39,732 nt of DNA from the NCBI GenBank assembly GCA_946407715.1, contig CAMJPH010000011.1, forward strand, positions 1 to 39,732. Reading direction: 5' to 3'. The notes beneath the pieces were generated by a model. The model made no database searches and was not told the DNA's origin. It saw only the letters and a program-made list of their open reading frames with translations. Both the position numbers and the translations under genes were made by a program. The stretch is from an uncultured Bacteroidales bacterium. Its GTDB lineage: Bacteria; Bacteroidota; Bacteroidia; Bacteroidales; WCHB1-69. Shown one piece after another: positions 22,760 to 32,500 of the stretch (its first letter is position 1; each line of letters opens with the position of its first letter).

Positions 22760-23430
22760 ACGGCAGCGGGATTGTTTTTCTTCTTTTTCTTCTTTTTCTT
22801 TTTCTTGGAACCGGATTGCGGTGTCACATAGAAGGCTGAATTGGCGTTTGCAATGTTCAGCAACTCTTTGGTGTTGATAAAGTTGAAATTTTCGGGAAGG
22901 GTGATTTTCCCACCGGACAGTTCCTCTAACTGATGTTGGATCAGAAGGTCGTTGACTGAATTGCGGTTGTAGGTCAGGTACATCATTTTCAGGTGGTTCG
23001 CCAATGCCGGGGCGTAACTTTTCCGGACATCTTCGGGATATTCGGCCACCTTGTTGATGAGGTTCTGCATATTCACCCCGTAGGTGCGGAATCTCACCTT
23101 GTTCTTGTTGTTGTAGGACGGCTTTTCAAAGGCAACGTCTTTTTTCTCCGGTGACGGCTTGGGATAAGGAGAATCCACATCCAATTGGTAATTGGACATC
23201 ATGAAAAGATGATCCCACAGCTTGTTCCAGAAATCATCGTTATTGCGGTTGTTTTCGTTACTGTTCTCCTTGGAGTTGATGACATCGCTCATAATCCGGA
23301 CGATGGCGTATGCGGTGCGCGTGCGCTCTTTTCTGTCCTCTATGGACACGCATTGCTCAACTAATTTTTGGATATTTCTTCCGTATTCCCTGATTATGAG
23401 GTTGTTACGTTTGGTATTGTATTCTATCAT
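22756..23430 (-). CDS. DUF4290 family protein
   Basis: This 224-residue protein matches DUF4290, a family largely confined to Bacteroidetes: YNTKRNNLIIREYGRNIQKL, then KLWDHLFMMSNYQLDVDSPY, then RTYGVNMQNLINKV. The function is unknown. It ends in an unusual run of ten lysines (GSKKKK...KNNPAAV) encoded by an A-rich repeat (T-rich on the plus strand), a likely site of length change. No signal peptide or membrane span is present. It is the first gene of an operon with the ABC exporter, coupled by an ATGA overlap, and a -7 box lies 31 nt upstream. Confidence 0.9.
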   Translation of the reverse strand: MIEYNTKRNNLIIREYGRNIQKLVEQCVSIEDRKERTRTAYAIVRIMSDVINSKENSNENNRNNDDFWNKLWDHLFMMSNYQLDVDSPYPKPSPEKKDVAFEKPSYNNKNKVRFRTYGVNMQNLINKVAEYPEDVRKSYAPALANHLKMMYLTYNRNSVNDLLIQHQLEELSGGKITLPENFNFINTKELLNIANANSAFYVTPQSGSKKKKKKKKKKNNPAAV

Positions 23431-23461
23431 ATTTAAAAATATGCGTTTTCAAATGAAGTCG

Positions 23462-23469
23462 CAAAAATA
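23462..23469 (-). promoter_or_regulatory. Promoter -7 box for the DUF4290-ABC operon
   Basis: The minus strand reads TATTTTTG, followed by CG, 31 nt before the ATG at 23430. No good -33 box is seen. Confidence 0.6.
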
Positions 23470-23524
23470 AAATTTTTTTGTTATGGATGGGTATATAGGA
23501 CTTTGGGTTGGCGGTATCAAACGA

Positions 23525-23550
23525 TAGAGACGCAAAATTTTGCGTCTCTA
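23525..23550. repeat. Perfect 26-bp palindrome
   Basis: TAGAGACGCAAAA is followed directly by its exact reverse complement TTTTGCGTCTCTA. It begins 18 bp after the stop of the leftward sugar-transferase gene and could serve as its terminator. I have a general recollection of near-identical palindromes scattered in Bacteroidetes genomes, but this was not checked. Confidence 0.9.
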
Positions 23551-23568
23551 CAATGGTATAAAAACATT

Positions 23569-24993
23569 CTATTTTCCTTCGCGTTTCAGGATAATCAACA
23601 CCGTGTATATCAGAATCTTGATATCCATTTGGATGGACATGTTCTCGATGTACAGGAGATCCCAGCGCAGGCGTTCGAGCATCTCGTCGACATTCTCCGC
23701 ATAACCGAAACGCACCTGTCCCCAGGAGGTGATGCCGGGTTTGATACCAAGCAGCAGCTGGTAGTAGGGGGCGCGTTCCATGATTTTGTCGATGTAGAAC
23801 TGACGTTCCGGACGAGGGCCCACCAACGACATCTCGCCGCGTAGCACGTTGAAGAATTGCGGGGTCTCGTCAAGACGGTATTGCCGCATGAATTTCCCGA
23901 ACGGGGTGATGCGGCTGTCGTTTTGTGAAGAAAGCATCGGGCCGTCGGCTTCCGCGTTCTCGCACATGGAACGGAACTTGATGATATTGAATGGTTTGCC
24001 TAAATAGCCGATGCGCTCCTGCCGGTAAAATATCGGGCCGGGAGAAGAGCGTTTCACCCCGATGGCCAAGAAAATGTACAAGGGGGTGAGCAGGATGATG
24101 GCGATCAGGGAAAATACAATGTCACAGACTCTTTTCACGTACCGTTGCCAAGTGGGCAGATATTCCGGGGTGACGGAGATGAGCGGCTCGTCAAGCACGG
24201 AGGAGGTCTTCACCGAACCCAAAAGCATATCCTGTTCTTGGGGCACGAGGCTGACCGTGAGGTTGTGGTTGCGCCGCGCCAACGACAGCACCTGCTGGAT
24301 ATATTTCCGCTGGCCGTTGTGCAAAGCCACGACAATCTCCTCAATGTGCTGTTCCTCAACCACTTTGCGAATGTCTGAAATATTCCCTACGCAGGAAAGG
24401 TGTCCCGTCATCAGGTCGGGCTGGTGGTCGTCCACCCGTATGTATCCGATAAAAAGATGCCCTGACCGTGGGTTCTGTTTCAGCACGGTTTCGTAGGCTT
24501 TCAACGCCATCTCGTCGTTGCCCACAATAAGCGTGTTGAAGCCGATTCTACCATCATGAATCCGGTTGTTGATATAAGAGGTGATGGACAGACGAGGGAT
24601 ATAAGTAAGCAAAAACTGGAAGGAAAAGAGGAAAAGCAGGTATTTCACATAATCGTTGGGTGACGTGACAATATCATCCAGAATAAAGATGAAAAAGAAG
24701 ACCAGACAGCCGAAAAGTGTCACGCCGATGGTGGTCACTAATTCGTCAAGGCGAGATTTGCGGTAAATTTTGTTGTAATAACCGAAGAAAGCATGGAAAA
24801 ACAGCCAAAAGACAGGATACAGCACCAATCCGAGCCAGAATTTGGAGTCTGAGCGCATGGAAACGATGATATCCTGAAAATCAGCGGCCTCGCCGACATG
24901 CTTGCGATACATGTACAACCCAACCCATGTGAGCAGTGCTGCAGCAATATCAAAGAGAACGTATAGGAAGGTTAATTTGGTCTTGTTCATCAT
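23569..24993 (-). CDS. Polyprenyl glycosylphosphotransferase (initiating sugar transferase)
   Basis: This is a 474-residue membrane enzyme of the WcaJ/WbaP kind. It transfers a sugar-1-phosphate to undecaprenyl phosphate, the first step of polysaccharide or glycan assembly. The N-terminal part has about four membrane helices (1-120). A nucleotide-binding-like middle domain follows (NTLIVGNDEMALKAYETVL). The C-terminal bacterial sugar-transferase domain starts at VKRVCDIVFSLIAIILLTPL and contains GPIFYRQERIGYLGKPF, KFRSM and the catalytic block RLDETPQFFNVLRGEMSLVG with PRPER. It starts 2 nt after the lipoprotein gene stop, so the pair is an operon. The sugar is unknown; no other glycan genes are in the window. 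Confidence 0.94.
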   Translation of the reverse strand: MMNKTKLTFLYVLFDIAAALLTWVGLYMYRKHVGEAADFQDIIVSMRSDSKFWLGLVLYPVFWLFFHAFFGYYNKIYRKSRLDELVTTIGVTLFGCLVFFFIFILDDIVTSPNDYVKYLLFLFSFQFLLTYIPRLSITSYINNRIHDGRIGFNTLIVGNDEMALKAYETVLKQNPRSGHLFIGYIRVDDHQPDLMTGHLSCVGNISDIRKVVEEQHIEEIVVALHNGQRKYIQQVLSLARRNHNLTVSLVPQEQDMLLGSVKTSSVLDEPLISVTPEYLPTWQRYVKRVCDIVFSLIAIILLTPLYIFLAIGVKRSSPGPIFYRQERIGYLGKPFNIIKFRSMCENAEADGPMLSSQNDSRITPFGKFMRQYRLDETPQFFNVLRGEMSLVGPRPERQFYIDKIMERAPYYQLLLGIKPGITSWGQVRFGYAENVDEMLERLRWDLLYIENMSIQMDIKILIYTVLIILKREGK

Positions 24994-24995
24994 GT

Positions 24996-25931
24996 TTAGG
25001 CCGTTCGGATGTAAACTACTTTTATGTCATCAATGTAGAAATGGGTTTCCTTGCCATCCTCGCCAATGCCCGCTAACATCAGCGTGAGGTCGGTTGCGTT
25101 GCCGGCAGTTGCATGATTGCTGTTGATTGTGTTGGTCAGATCAAAATGGATGGTCTTCCATTCGTTTGGCGAGGCGTAAATGCCCCCGACAGAGTACCAT
25201 CTGTGGGGATAATATGCGTTGGACATTTTCGCGGAGATGTCGATTTTCCCTTCGGTTTTGTAGCGGACTTCCAAAACCACGCGGTAACTGCCGACGGGAA
25301 CCGGGAATGCTGTGGATTGGACATCAAAGTGCTGCCCTACAGCATCATTGAGGGTGATTTCGCCCACGTTTTTGTCCTCGTATGAGACAGGAAGGAAGGT
25401 GATGTCCGTTTGGGAGGGCGACGGCACCGGACTGAATGAGGTGCTGTTCGCGAAAGTCTCAAAATAGGGGAAACGGGCGTATTCGCTATACACGTATTTG
25501 GGGCGGTTCTGAGCTACCTCGTAGATGTGGTCTTTTTGCAAAAGAACACGCTGGCTGCTGATGTTGAGAAACGGATACCCTAAGATCGTGTTTCCCATAC
25601 CCGACATGGGGAATGCGGGAATCAGAACCAGCTTGCATGAATCACTGTTGTTCACGTCCAAAACGGGCACTTTGCAAGGTAATTGCCAGCAACCTAAGTT
25701 TTTGTTGTTCACATAAAGGTTGACATGTGTGAATCTGTGTCTTGTGAGGGCGTCGAGTTGCTCTTGGTCAAAATTCTGGTCATGTGTCTCATTAAAGTTA
25801 CTGACATCAATACAGCCCTCGAAATCTTCAGAGGTGACAACAATATAAGCAGGGGTCAAATCCGCTTTTTTACAGGATGAGACTCCAAAAATCAATAACA
25901 TGCTTGTAATCAAATATATAAAATTCCTCAT
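24996..25931 (-). CDS. Lipoprotein of unknown function with possible C-terminal jelly-roll domain
   Basis: This 311-residue protein has a lipoprotein signal with lipobox VSSC (Cys20), followed by KK. The middle part is not recognised. The last 140 residues (VGSYRVVLEVRYKTEGKIDI, NEWKTIHFDLT, THFYIDDIKVVYI) look like a carbohydrate-binding-like beta-sandwich, by pattern only. It is expected to be an inner- or outer-membrane-anchored periplasmic or surface protein. It lies directly upstream of the sugar-transferase gene with a 2-nt gap, hinting at a role in glycan export or assembly, which is not shown. It is divergent from the EamA transporter gene. Confidence 0.85.
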   Translation of the reverse strand: MRNFIYLITSMLLIFGVSSCKKADLTPAYIVVTSEDFEGCIDVSNFNETHDQNFDQEQLDALTRHRFTHVNLYVNNKNLGCWQLPCKVPVLDVNNSDSCKLVLIPAFPMSGMGNTILGYPFLNISSQRVLLQKDHIYEVAQNRPKYVYSEYARFPYFETFANSTSFSPVPSPSQTDITFLPVSYEDKNVGEITLNDAVGQHFDVQSTAFPVPVGSYRVVLEVRYKTEGKIDISAKMSNAYYPHRWYSVGGIYASPNEWKTIHFDLTNTINSNHATAGNATDLTLMLAGIGEDGKETHFYIDDIKVVYIRTA

Positions 25932-25996
25932 AGCTTTTTTTCGTCAAATCATAACGAATTGAGTCGTTTAATATTGCATAATTGGAAAAAAAATCG

Positions 25997-26004
25997 GATT
26001 TTTG
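25997..26004 (+). promoter_or_regulatory. -7-like box before the EamA gene
   Basis: GATTTTTG differs from TAnnTTTG only in the first base. It is 5 nt before ATG 26010, so transcripts would be leaderless or nearly so. This supports ATG 26010 over the upstream open frame to 25959. Confidence 0.45.
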
Positions 26005-26009
26005 CCGCC

Positions 26010-26915
26010 ATGAAAAATAATGACAATAAAATCGCTTTCGGCTATGTGGCCATTATGTTTGCCATGTTGTTCTGGGGATTGAGTTTTGTATGGATTAAGC
26101 ATCTGTTGAATAACAATTTCCCAGTGTTCACCATCGTGTTCATCCGGTTGGTGCTTGCCTCGGCGGTTTTCATGACGTTACTCAAATGTCAGAGGAAATT
26201 GCAGAAGATTGCACGTGCGGACTACAAAGATTTCTTTTTGTTAGCTTTTTTTGAACCGTTTCTCTATTTCATCGGGGAGGATTTCGGGTTGAAATATGTG
26301 GATGCCAGTTTCGCTGCTGTCATCATCGCATTGATACCCATTGTGGTTTCCATTACCATGTATTTTGCTGAACATGAGCCGATACGGTGGGAATTTATTG
26401 TCGGTACGATAGTGTCAGTGGGTGGTGTGCTGCTTTTGACGATGAGTCCGGGCGGTCAAATGACGTTCAATCTGAAAGGGACGCTGCTGTTAGGCATTGC
26501 GGTTTTGGCCGCCTGTGGATACAGTGTGTTGCTGAGCCGTTTGGTAAGGAAATACAGTCCCGCTACGGTCACCACTTGGCAGAATTTCATCGCCATTCCC
26601 TTTTACTTGCCCTTCGTGTTGATTTTTGATGTCAAACATTGGGGGACGCTCACGTGGGATGCCAGCGCGGTGTTTAGTTTGGTGTGCCTCGCCCTGTTGT
26701 GTTCCGCAGGTGCCTACATGCTGTATTCTTACTCGGTAAAGCAGCTCACGGTCACCAAAACCTGCATCTTCACGAACCTGATCCCCATTGTCACTCTTCT
26801 TGCTGCGGCGGCCATCGGACAGGAGGTTTTCACACAGACGAAATTCTGGGGTATTGTAGTGATTGTAGCGGGAGTTACGTTTAGTCAGATGACGGTGAGG
26901 ACGATGAGGCGATGA
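26010..26915 (+). CDS. EamA-family (DMT superfamily) transporter
   Basis: This 301-residue protein has about ten membrane helices in two EamA repeats. The first begins IMFAMLFWGLSFVWIKHLL and carries the usual FxRxxxA region (FIRLVLASAVF); the second begins GIAVLAACGYSVLLSRLV. It probably exports metabolites or amino acids, with the substrate unknown. The start is set at ATG 26010 because of the -7-like box just before it. The TonB-dependent receptor gene follows 50 bp after the stop, possibly cotranscribed. The repetitive GATGA-rich sequence around the stop creates a spurious open frame leading into the next gene. Confidence 0.92.
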   Translation: MKNNDNKIAFGYVAIMFAMLFWGLSFVWIKHLLNNNFPVFTIVFIRLVLASAVFMTLLKCQRKLQKIARADYKDFFLLAFFEPFLYFIGEDFGLKYVDASFAAVIIALIPIVVSITMYFAEHEPIRWEFIVGTIVSVGGVLLLTMSPGGQMTFNLKGTLLLGIAVLAACGYSVLLSRLVRKYSPATVTTWQNFIAIPFYLPFVLIFDVKHWGTLTWDASAVFSLVCLALLCSAGAYMLYSYSVKQLTVTKTCIFTNLIPIVTLLAAAAIGQEVFTQTKFWGIVVIVAGVTFSQMTVRTMRR

Positions 26916-26965
26916 ATGACGATGAGGACAATGATGCGAGGATTAGAGGATTGGATGATTGGATT

Positions 26966-29383
26966 ATGTTAAGACATGTAAAAATAATTTGTAAATTTTT
27001 GATTGTTTTGTGCTTTGTGACTCAAGGAGGGGTTGTGATGGCGCAGGGGGAGCGTTTTGCGTTGTCGGGGACGGTGCGCGATGCCTCGAACGGCGAGTCC
27101 ATGATGGGGGTGTATGTCATCATGACGGATGTACACAACTCGTCCAATGTGCAAGGTTGTGTCACGAATCAGGCCGGGTATTATTCCATAACATCGGTTT
27201 CGGGTACCTATAAGGTGACGATTAACCATTTGGGATATAAGACGTTGGAAGACACTGTCACGCTCAACAAGAACCTTTTGCGCCGTTATGAGCTGGAGCC
27301 TTCGGCCATTGAGGGTGCGGAGGTTGTGATTCAGGGCGAACGCGGTGATGTCAATGTCTCCAGCGGCGATGTGGGCCGGATGGAGTTGAGCATCCAGACC
27401 ATCAAGGCGTTGCCTGCGCTGATGGGCGAAGCTGACATCATCAAGTCGATACAGTTGCTGCCGGGCGTGCAGTCGGGTGGGGAAGGGAACAGCGGGTTTT
27501 ATGTCCGTGGCAGCGGTACGGACCAAAATCTTGTCCTCCTTGACGAGGCCACCATCTACAACCCTGACCATTTGTTTGGCTTTTTCTCCATCTTCAACGC
27601 CGATGCGGTGAAAAGTATCGAGTTGATCAAGTCTGGGATGCCCGCCTATTTCGGAGGGCGTGCAGCATCCATCCTGAATGTCTATCAGAAGGAGGGCAAC
27701 ATGAAACGGTATGAGGTGGATGGCGGTTTGGGGTTGATTTTCTCGCATCTCACCGTGCAGGGACCCATCAAGAAGAACAGGGCTTCGTTCCTGATTGCCG
27801 CCCGCCGCACCTACGCCGATGTCCTCATCCAGCCTTTCTTGAAGAAAGAATCGCCGATGAAAGGCATGGATTTCTACTTTTACGATATTAACGCCAAGTT
27901 CAATATTGTGGTCAATCCGCGGCATCGGCTCTATTTCGGGGCATATTACGGACATGACGCATACGGTTTCAAGTCGCAGACACAGCAGACTAAGATGCTG
28001 TTCAAATGGGGAAATGCGGCAGCTTCCGCCCGTTGGAACTATATCATCGCCAACGGGTTGTTCCTCAACACGTCAGCGACCTTCAGCTACTACAAATTCG
28101 GAACACAAATGGTGATGATTCCCTATTCGTTTGAGTTGACCTCGGGGGTTCGCGACTATAACGTGAAGAGTGAACTCACTTGGCTGCCTTCGCCGAAACA
28201 CAATGTTCGCTTTGGTGTGCAGAATGTGGTTCACGATTGCATTCCGGGACAATATGAAGTGGAGGCGGGTACGGGCTTCGGTTTTGACCTTCCTCCTGTC
28301 CAGCATTATGTCGGCAACGAGTTCAGTTTGTACGCCCACGATGAGTATGACATCACCAGGCATTGGAAGCTGAATGCCGGCCTGCGTTACACCAATTTCC
28401 ATCATTTGGGGCCGTTCACGCGGTATGTTTTGAATGATTTCGGTCATGTGGTGGATTCGGTGATGTACAAACGGGGCGAATCCATTTCTCAATATAACCG
28501 TGTGGAGCCGCGCCTTTCGTTGCGCTGGCTCATTGATTCCACCACATCCATCAAGGCATCGGCGACGCTGAATTACCAGTTCATGCACCAGATTTCCATC
28601 GCGAGCATCTCCCTGCCCACCGATGTATGGATGCCCTCCACCGATTTGCTGAAGCCGCAAATGGTGGTGCAGTATTCCCTCGGCGTGTTCAAGAATTTCC
28701 GTCAGAATATGTTTGAAACGTATATCGATCTGTACTATAAGCAGATGTATAATCTTGCGGAATATCGTGACGGGTTGGATTTCAGTGTGCTTACCGTCAA
28801 CCCTGACCAGTTGTACGTTTTCGGCAAGGGATGGGCTGCCGGCGCGGAGTTTTTTGTGAAGAAATCGAAAGGGCGGTTTACCGGCTTCATCGGTTATACG
28901 TTAGCATTCACTCGCCGGCAGTTTGACGATCTGAACGGCGGGGAACCCTACTGGGCCAAGTATGACCGCCGTCATGATATTTCCATCAGCCTGTCGTACG
29001 AGATTCTTCGTAACAAGCTGTCGGTCTCTGCTTTGTGGGTGTTCCAGTCGGGCAACACCATGACGGTTCCGCTCGGCTACTACCTCTACATGGGCTCCGT
29101 TGTGACCGAGTACAGCAGTCGTAACGAGTACCGTGTGAACCCGTATCACAGACTTGACCTTGCGGTGGACTGGACCATCAAGAAGACCCGCAAGTTCGAG
29201 ACAGGGCTGAACTTTTCCATTTACAATGTTTATAATCGTCAGAATCCGTTCTTGGTCTTTTTCGAGACGAGGATTGAAACTGGCGAGGAGGGAAACATCA
29301 CGGATTTTTCCATGCAGAACCACGCATACCAAATGAGCCTGTTCCCGATTATTCCGTCTGTGATGTGGACGTTCAAGTTCTGA
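26966..29383 (+). CDS. TonB-dependent outer-membrane receptor
   Basis: This 805-residue protein has a signal peptide (about 1-27, ending VVMAQ). A carboxypeptidase-regulatory-like domain follows (FALSGTVRDASNGESMMGVY, then NQAGYYSITSVSGTYKVTI). A TonB plug comes next (IKSIQLLPGVQSGGEGNSGF, YVRGSGTDQNLVLLDEATIY). The rest is a 22-strand-type beta-barrel ending VMWTFKF with a C-terminal Phe. It imports a large substrate, such as a siderophore or glycan, using TonB energy. ATG 26966 is chosen because it gives a proper signal peptide; the frame stays open to 26912 across repetitive DNA. No SusD-like partner is adjacent, so it is not an ordinary polysaccharide locus. Confidence 0.93.
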   Translation: MLRHVKIICKFLIVLCFVTQGGVVMAQGERFALSGTVRDASNGESMMGVYVIMTDVHNSSNVQGCVTNQAGYYSITSVSGTYKVTINHLGYKTLEDTVTLNKNLLRRYELEPSAIEGAEVVIQGERGDVNVSSGDVGRMELSIQTIKALPALMGEADIIKSIQLLPGVQSGGEGNSGFYVRGSGTDQNLVLLDEATIYNPDHLFGFFSIFNADAVKSIELIKSGMPAYFGGRAASILNVYQKEGNMKRYEVDGGLGLIFSHLTVQGPIKKNRASFLIAARRTYADVLIQPFLKKESPMKGMDFYFYDINAKFNIVVNPRHRLYFGAYYGHDAYGFKSQTQQTKMLFKWGNAAASARWNYIIANGLFLNTSATFSYYKFGTQMVMIPYSFELTSGVRDYNVKSELTWLPSPKHNVRFGVQNVVHDCIPGQYEVEAGTGFGFDLPPVQHYVGNEFSLYAHDEYDITRHWKLNAGLRYTNFHHLGPFTRYVLNDFGHVVDSVMYKRGESISQYNRVEPRLSLRWLIDSTTSIKASATLNYQFMHQISIASISLPTDVWMPSTDLLKPQMVVQYSLGVFKNFRQNMFETYIDLYYKQMYNLAEYRDGLDFSVLTVNPDQLYVFGKGWAAGAEFFVKKSKGRFTGFIGYTLAFTRRQFDDLNGGEPYWAKYDRRHDISISLSYEILRNKLSVSALWVFQSGNTMTVPLGYYLYMGSVVTEYSSRNEYRVNPYHRLDLAVDWTIKKTRKFETGLNFSIYNVYNRQNPFLVFFETRIETGEEGNITDFSMQNHAYQMSLFPIIPSVMWTFKF

Positions 29384-29598
29384 CCGAAGGAGCAGAAAAG
29401 TGATGACACGTTGAAGAGTTGACCGTCAATTTGGCTGTCTTGCTTTTGCTTGGTGATAATCCGGTGGCATCGTTGTTGGTCGGGTTTGCGCCAGGACAAT
29501 GCGGATAAAGCGAGGCTCTTTCTGTCCAAACTATTTGTCACGGAATCACTTTTGCCTCTGTTGATAGGTATAATATTGTTGTAAAATGTTTTGTGCCC

Positions 29599-32500
29599 CT
29601 AAAACTCATACTTCAAATGCAGCAGAAGATGCCATGTGGAAGACAAGTTGTTATAGACAGACCACGTGGGTTGAGTGAAGCTGTATTTCCCATTTTCCTT
29701 GTTGAATTGCAGCACCACATCGCTGTCAAGCACTCGGTAGGCACCCCATTTGTTGCAAAACAGGTTGCCGAGGTTTTGGATATCCACACCGACCTCAAGG
29801 GATTGCTTGTGCCCTGAGAGGTTGAAATAGAACTCCTGTGCGATCTTGAAATTGATGCGGTTGACCCACGGCGCCTTACCGCCGTTGCGCTTGGAATATT
29901 CGCCTCTGTGCTTGCTCAAGTAGCGGTCGTTGCTGATGAATTCCTCGAATGCGGCACGGTTCTCCTCGGAAGAGAACGGCATGGCGGCTAACTCCTCGGC
30001 GGTGGGGATGTATATCAGCTGCGGGCTGGTGAGTCCGCTGACGTTGCCGATGAGGTAGGAGTAGCGGGTTACGTAGTACCCGTTGTAAACCCCCATGTTG
30101 AGGCCTTCATAGAAGATTCCAAGTTTGGTGGCAGTGTACCTGCCCTCTTTGATGGTGTAGCCGAGGCCGGCAATCACACGGTGCGGAGCCACGTGTGTGG
30201 AATAACCTAACTCAGGGCTGTTACAATCGTTAACGGTCGCAGTGTTTGCAAACGTTGACACTTGGTCGGCGTTACCGTCAGAGAGGTTTGTGGCGTGGCT
30301 GAACGTGTAGGCCGCAAAGAGGTTAAGCCCGAAACGGAAATTCTTGGTCAGCTGGGCGGAGACGGAAAAATACTGCCCGTGTTGACCTTTTTCGTTATGC
30401 AGGTAATAGCCGTGCATGGTGGTTCCTTGCCTGTTGGTAATGTCCTCGCTGACGTAGTGCGTGCGCGCCTTCGGTTCGCCGGGCAACTGTATGGCACCAT
30501 CTTCACTATAACCTAACAAGGAAGCGTAAATTTCGTTAAAGTTAAAGGAATAAATCCCTTCCACGGTGGCCTTGATATCGCCAGGGATGAGAACATCGAG
30601 TGCGAGAGATGACTTCCAGCTTGTCGGCATCTTCAAATCTTTGGCTAAAATGGTGGCGTAAGTGGGGGCAGGCAGTCCCTGACGGCTGTAGTTGTGGTTG
30701 GCATAGATGCTGTTGATGATATCTTCCCGGTCAGGATCGAATCCGACCACATCGGAGCCCGTTGAGGTGTTGGCGATATATTGGTACTGCAGGCAGTTGG
30801 AGTTGCCGATAGCGCTCACTAACCACACGTTGGGGATTCGTCCAGTGAAAAGACCTGAACCGCCGCGAAGAACGACTTTACGGTCATGGGTGATGTCCCA
30901 GTTGAAGCCGATGCGGGGCGCAAAGTGCATGTTGAATTGTGGGTAGTCAGCAGTGCTGAGGCCTGCAAAGGAACTGTTCGGATGCGTGGAAACTATCTGG
31001 TCGAAATCCACGTTGCGGTTGTCATAGCGGAAACGGATGAACGGCATCTCCAGACGAAGACCCACCGTCAGCTTGAAGAACTTGCTGAAGACCATCTCGT
31101 CCTGCCCATACAGAGAAAGTTGGCTGTGATTGAAAGTGGGGAATATCTGTTCCGTGGGGTCGTCGCTATTAGCGTGGGTAATCATAAACAGCGCCGGACC
31201 AGCCCCTTCCACACCATTGACATCGTCAACAAACGATTGCCAGGAATCATAGACATACCATCCGGCACCACCCTGCATGAAACCGTTCACGATGTGGTTC
31301 CACTCGATCTGCGCTCCTGCAAGGATGTCATGGATGCCCGTTTTATAGCTGAACTCATCGGTGGCGGTAAAGGAGTTCACCCGACGTAGGTTGCCGTATG
31401 TGAACGGATCAGGGCCAAATGTAGTGAACATACCTAACTGCTGGTTTCCGTTCATGTCAATATAAGGCGCCATAATATCCACGGTCGGAAAGACGTCGCC
31501 CACGAAGGAACGAGGCTCGTTCTGCCGTGACCAGGTGAGACGCAGCATGTTGCCGCCCTGTTCATTCATCAGGCGGGTGTTCAGCTCGGCAGCCATCGTG
31601 GTGAAATTTAAGATCTGGTTATACCGTGCCGACTCAAACGGCAGCGCGTATTGAGACCGGCGACCGGCATCATCACTATTCACTATGAAAATGGTGTCTC
31701 CATAGGGGACCTTGGTGTCTTTGCCTCCCAACGGACTCATAGAGGTGGAAGGAGGATTGGACATGGCAACATGCGTGTGGCTCACCCTGATATGGAACAT
31801 GTTGTTCTCGTTGATGCGCCAGTCTATGCGTGCGAAAAGCTTGTAGTCAGGGGTTTTGATGGAGTAGTTCTGATAATTGCCGGGGTTGTAACCGAACCTG
31901 TCGCTCAGGAATTGCTGGATATCCTCCATCTGCGTCACTGTCGGTCGGCTGTAGCCAGAGCTGCCGCCATAACTGTAGCTTGAGTCAGGACGGGCTTGGA
32001 TAGAGGAACCTGATTCGTAGTCCAATGTATATTCTCCATTGAGGAAAAAGAAGAGCTTGTTTTTAACAATGGGTCCCCCCACCGTGAATCCCATCATGTT
32101 TTTCGATGTTGAAGAACTGGTCAAGCGGGAATCTCCCACTTTATGGCCTTGCAGCGCACTGCCTTCCATGTAGTCATAGACGGAGCCGTGCCAGACGTTG
32201 GTGCCGTGTTTGGTGACCATGTTGATGGAGCTGCCTAAGAATCCGCTGTGGCGGACGTTGAAAGGGGTGATGTTGACATCAAGGCGGTCGATGGCCTCGA
32301 TGGAGATGGGGGTGCCGCCGGCAGGCAGGCTCGAACCGATGCCGAAGGCGTTGTTGAAGCCGGCGCCATCAACGGAAACCACTGAACTGCGGTAGTTTCC
32401 GCCGCCGATGGAGATGCCATCATCGGTGCCGATGCTTTGTGGCGTGAGTTTCAGCACATCGTACAGGCTGCGGCTTACAGAAGGAACTATCCCAATCTCT

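Noticed and set aside
29384..29598. Gene or terminator in the gap between the two receptor genes
   Set aside because: The leftward frame here is mostly antisense to the receptor gene, and I see no stem followed by a T run.
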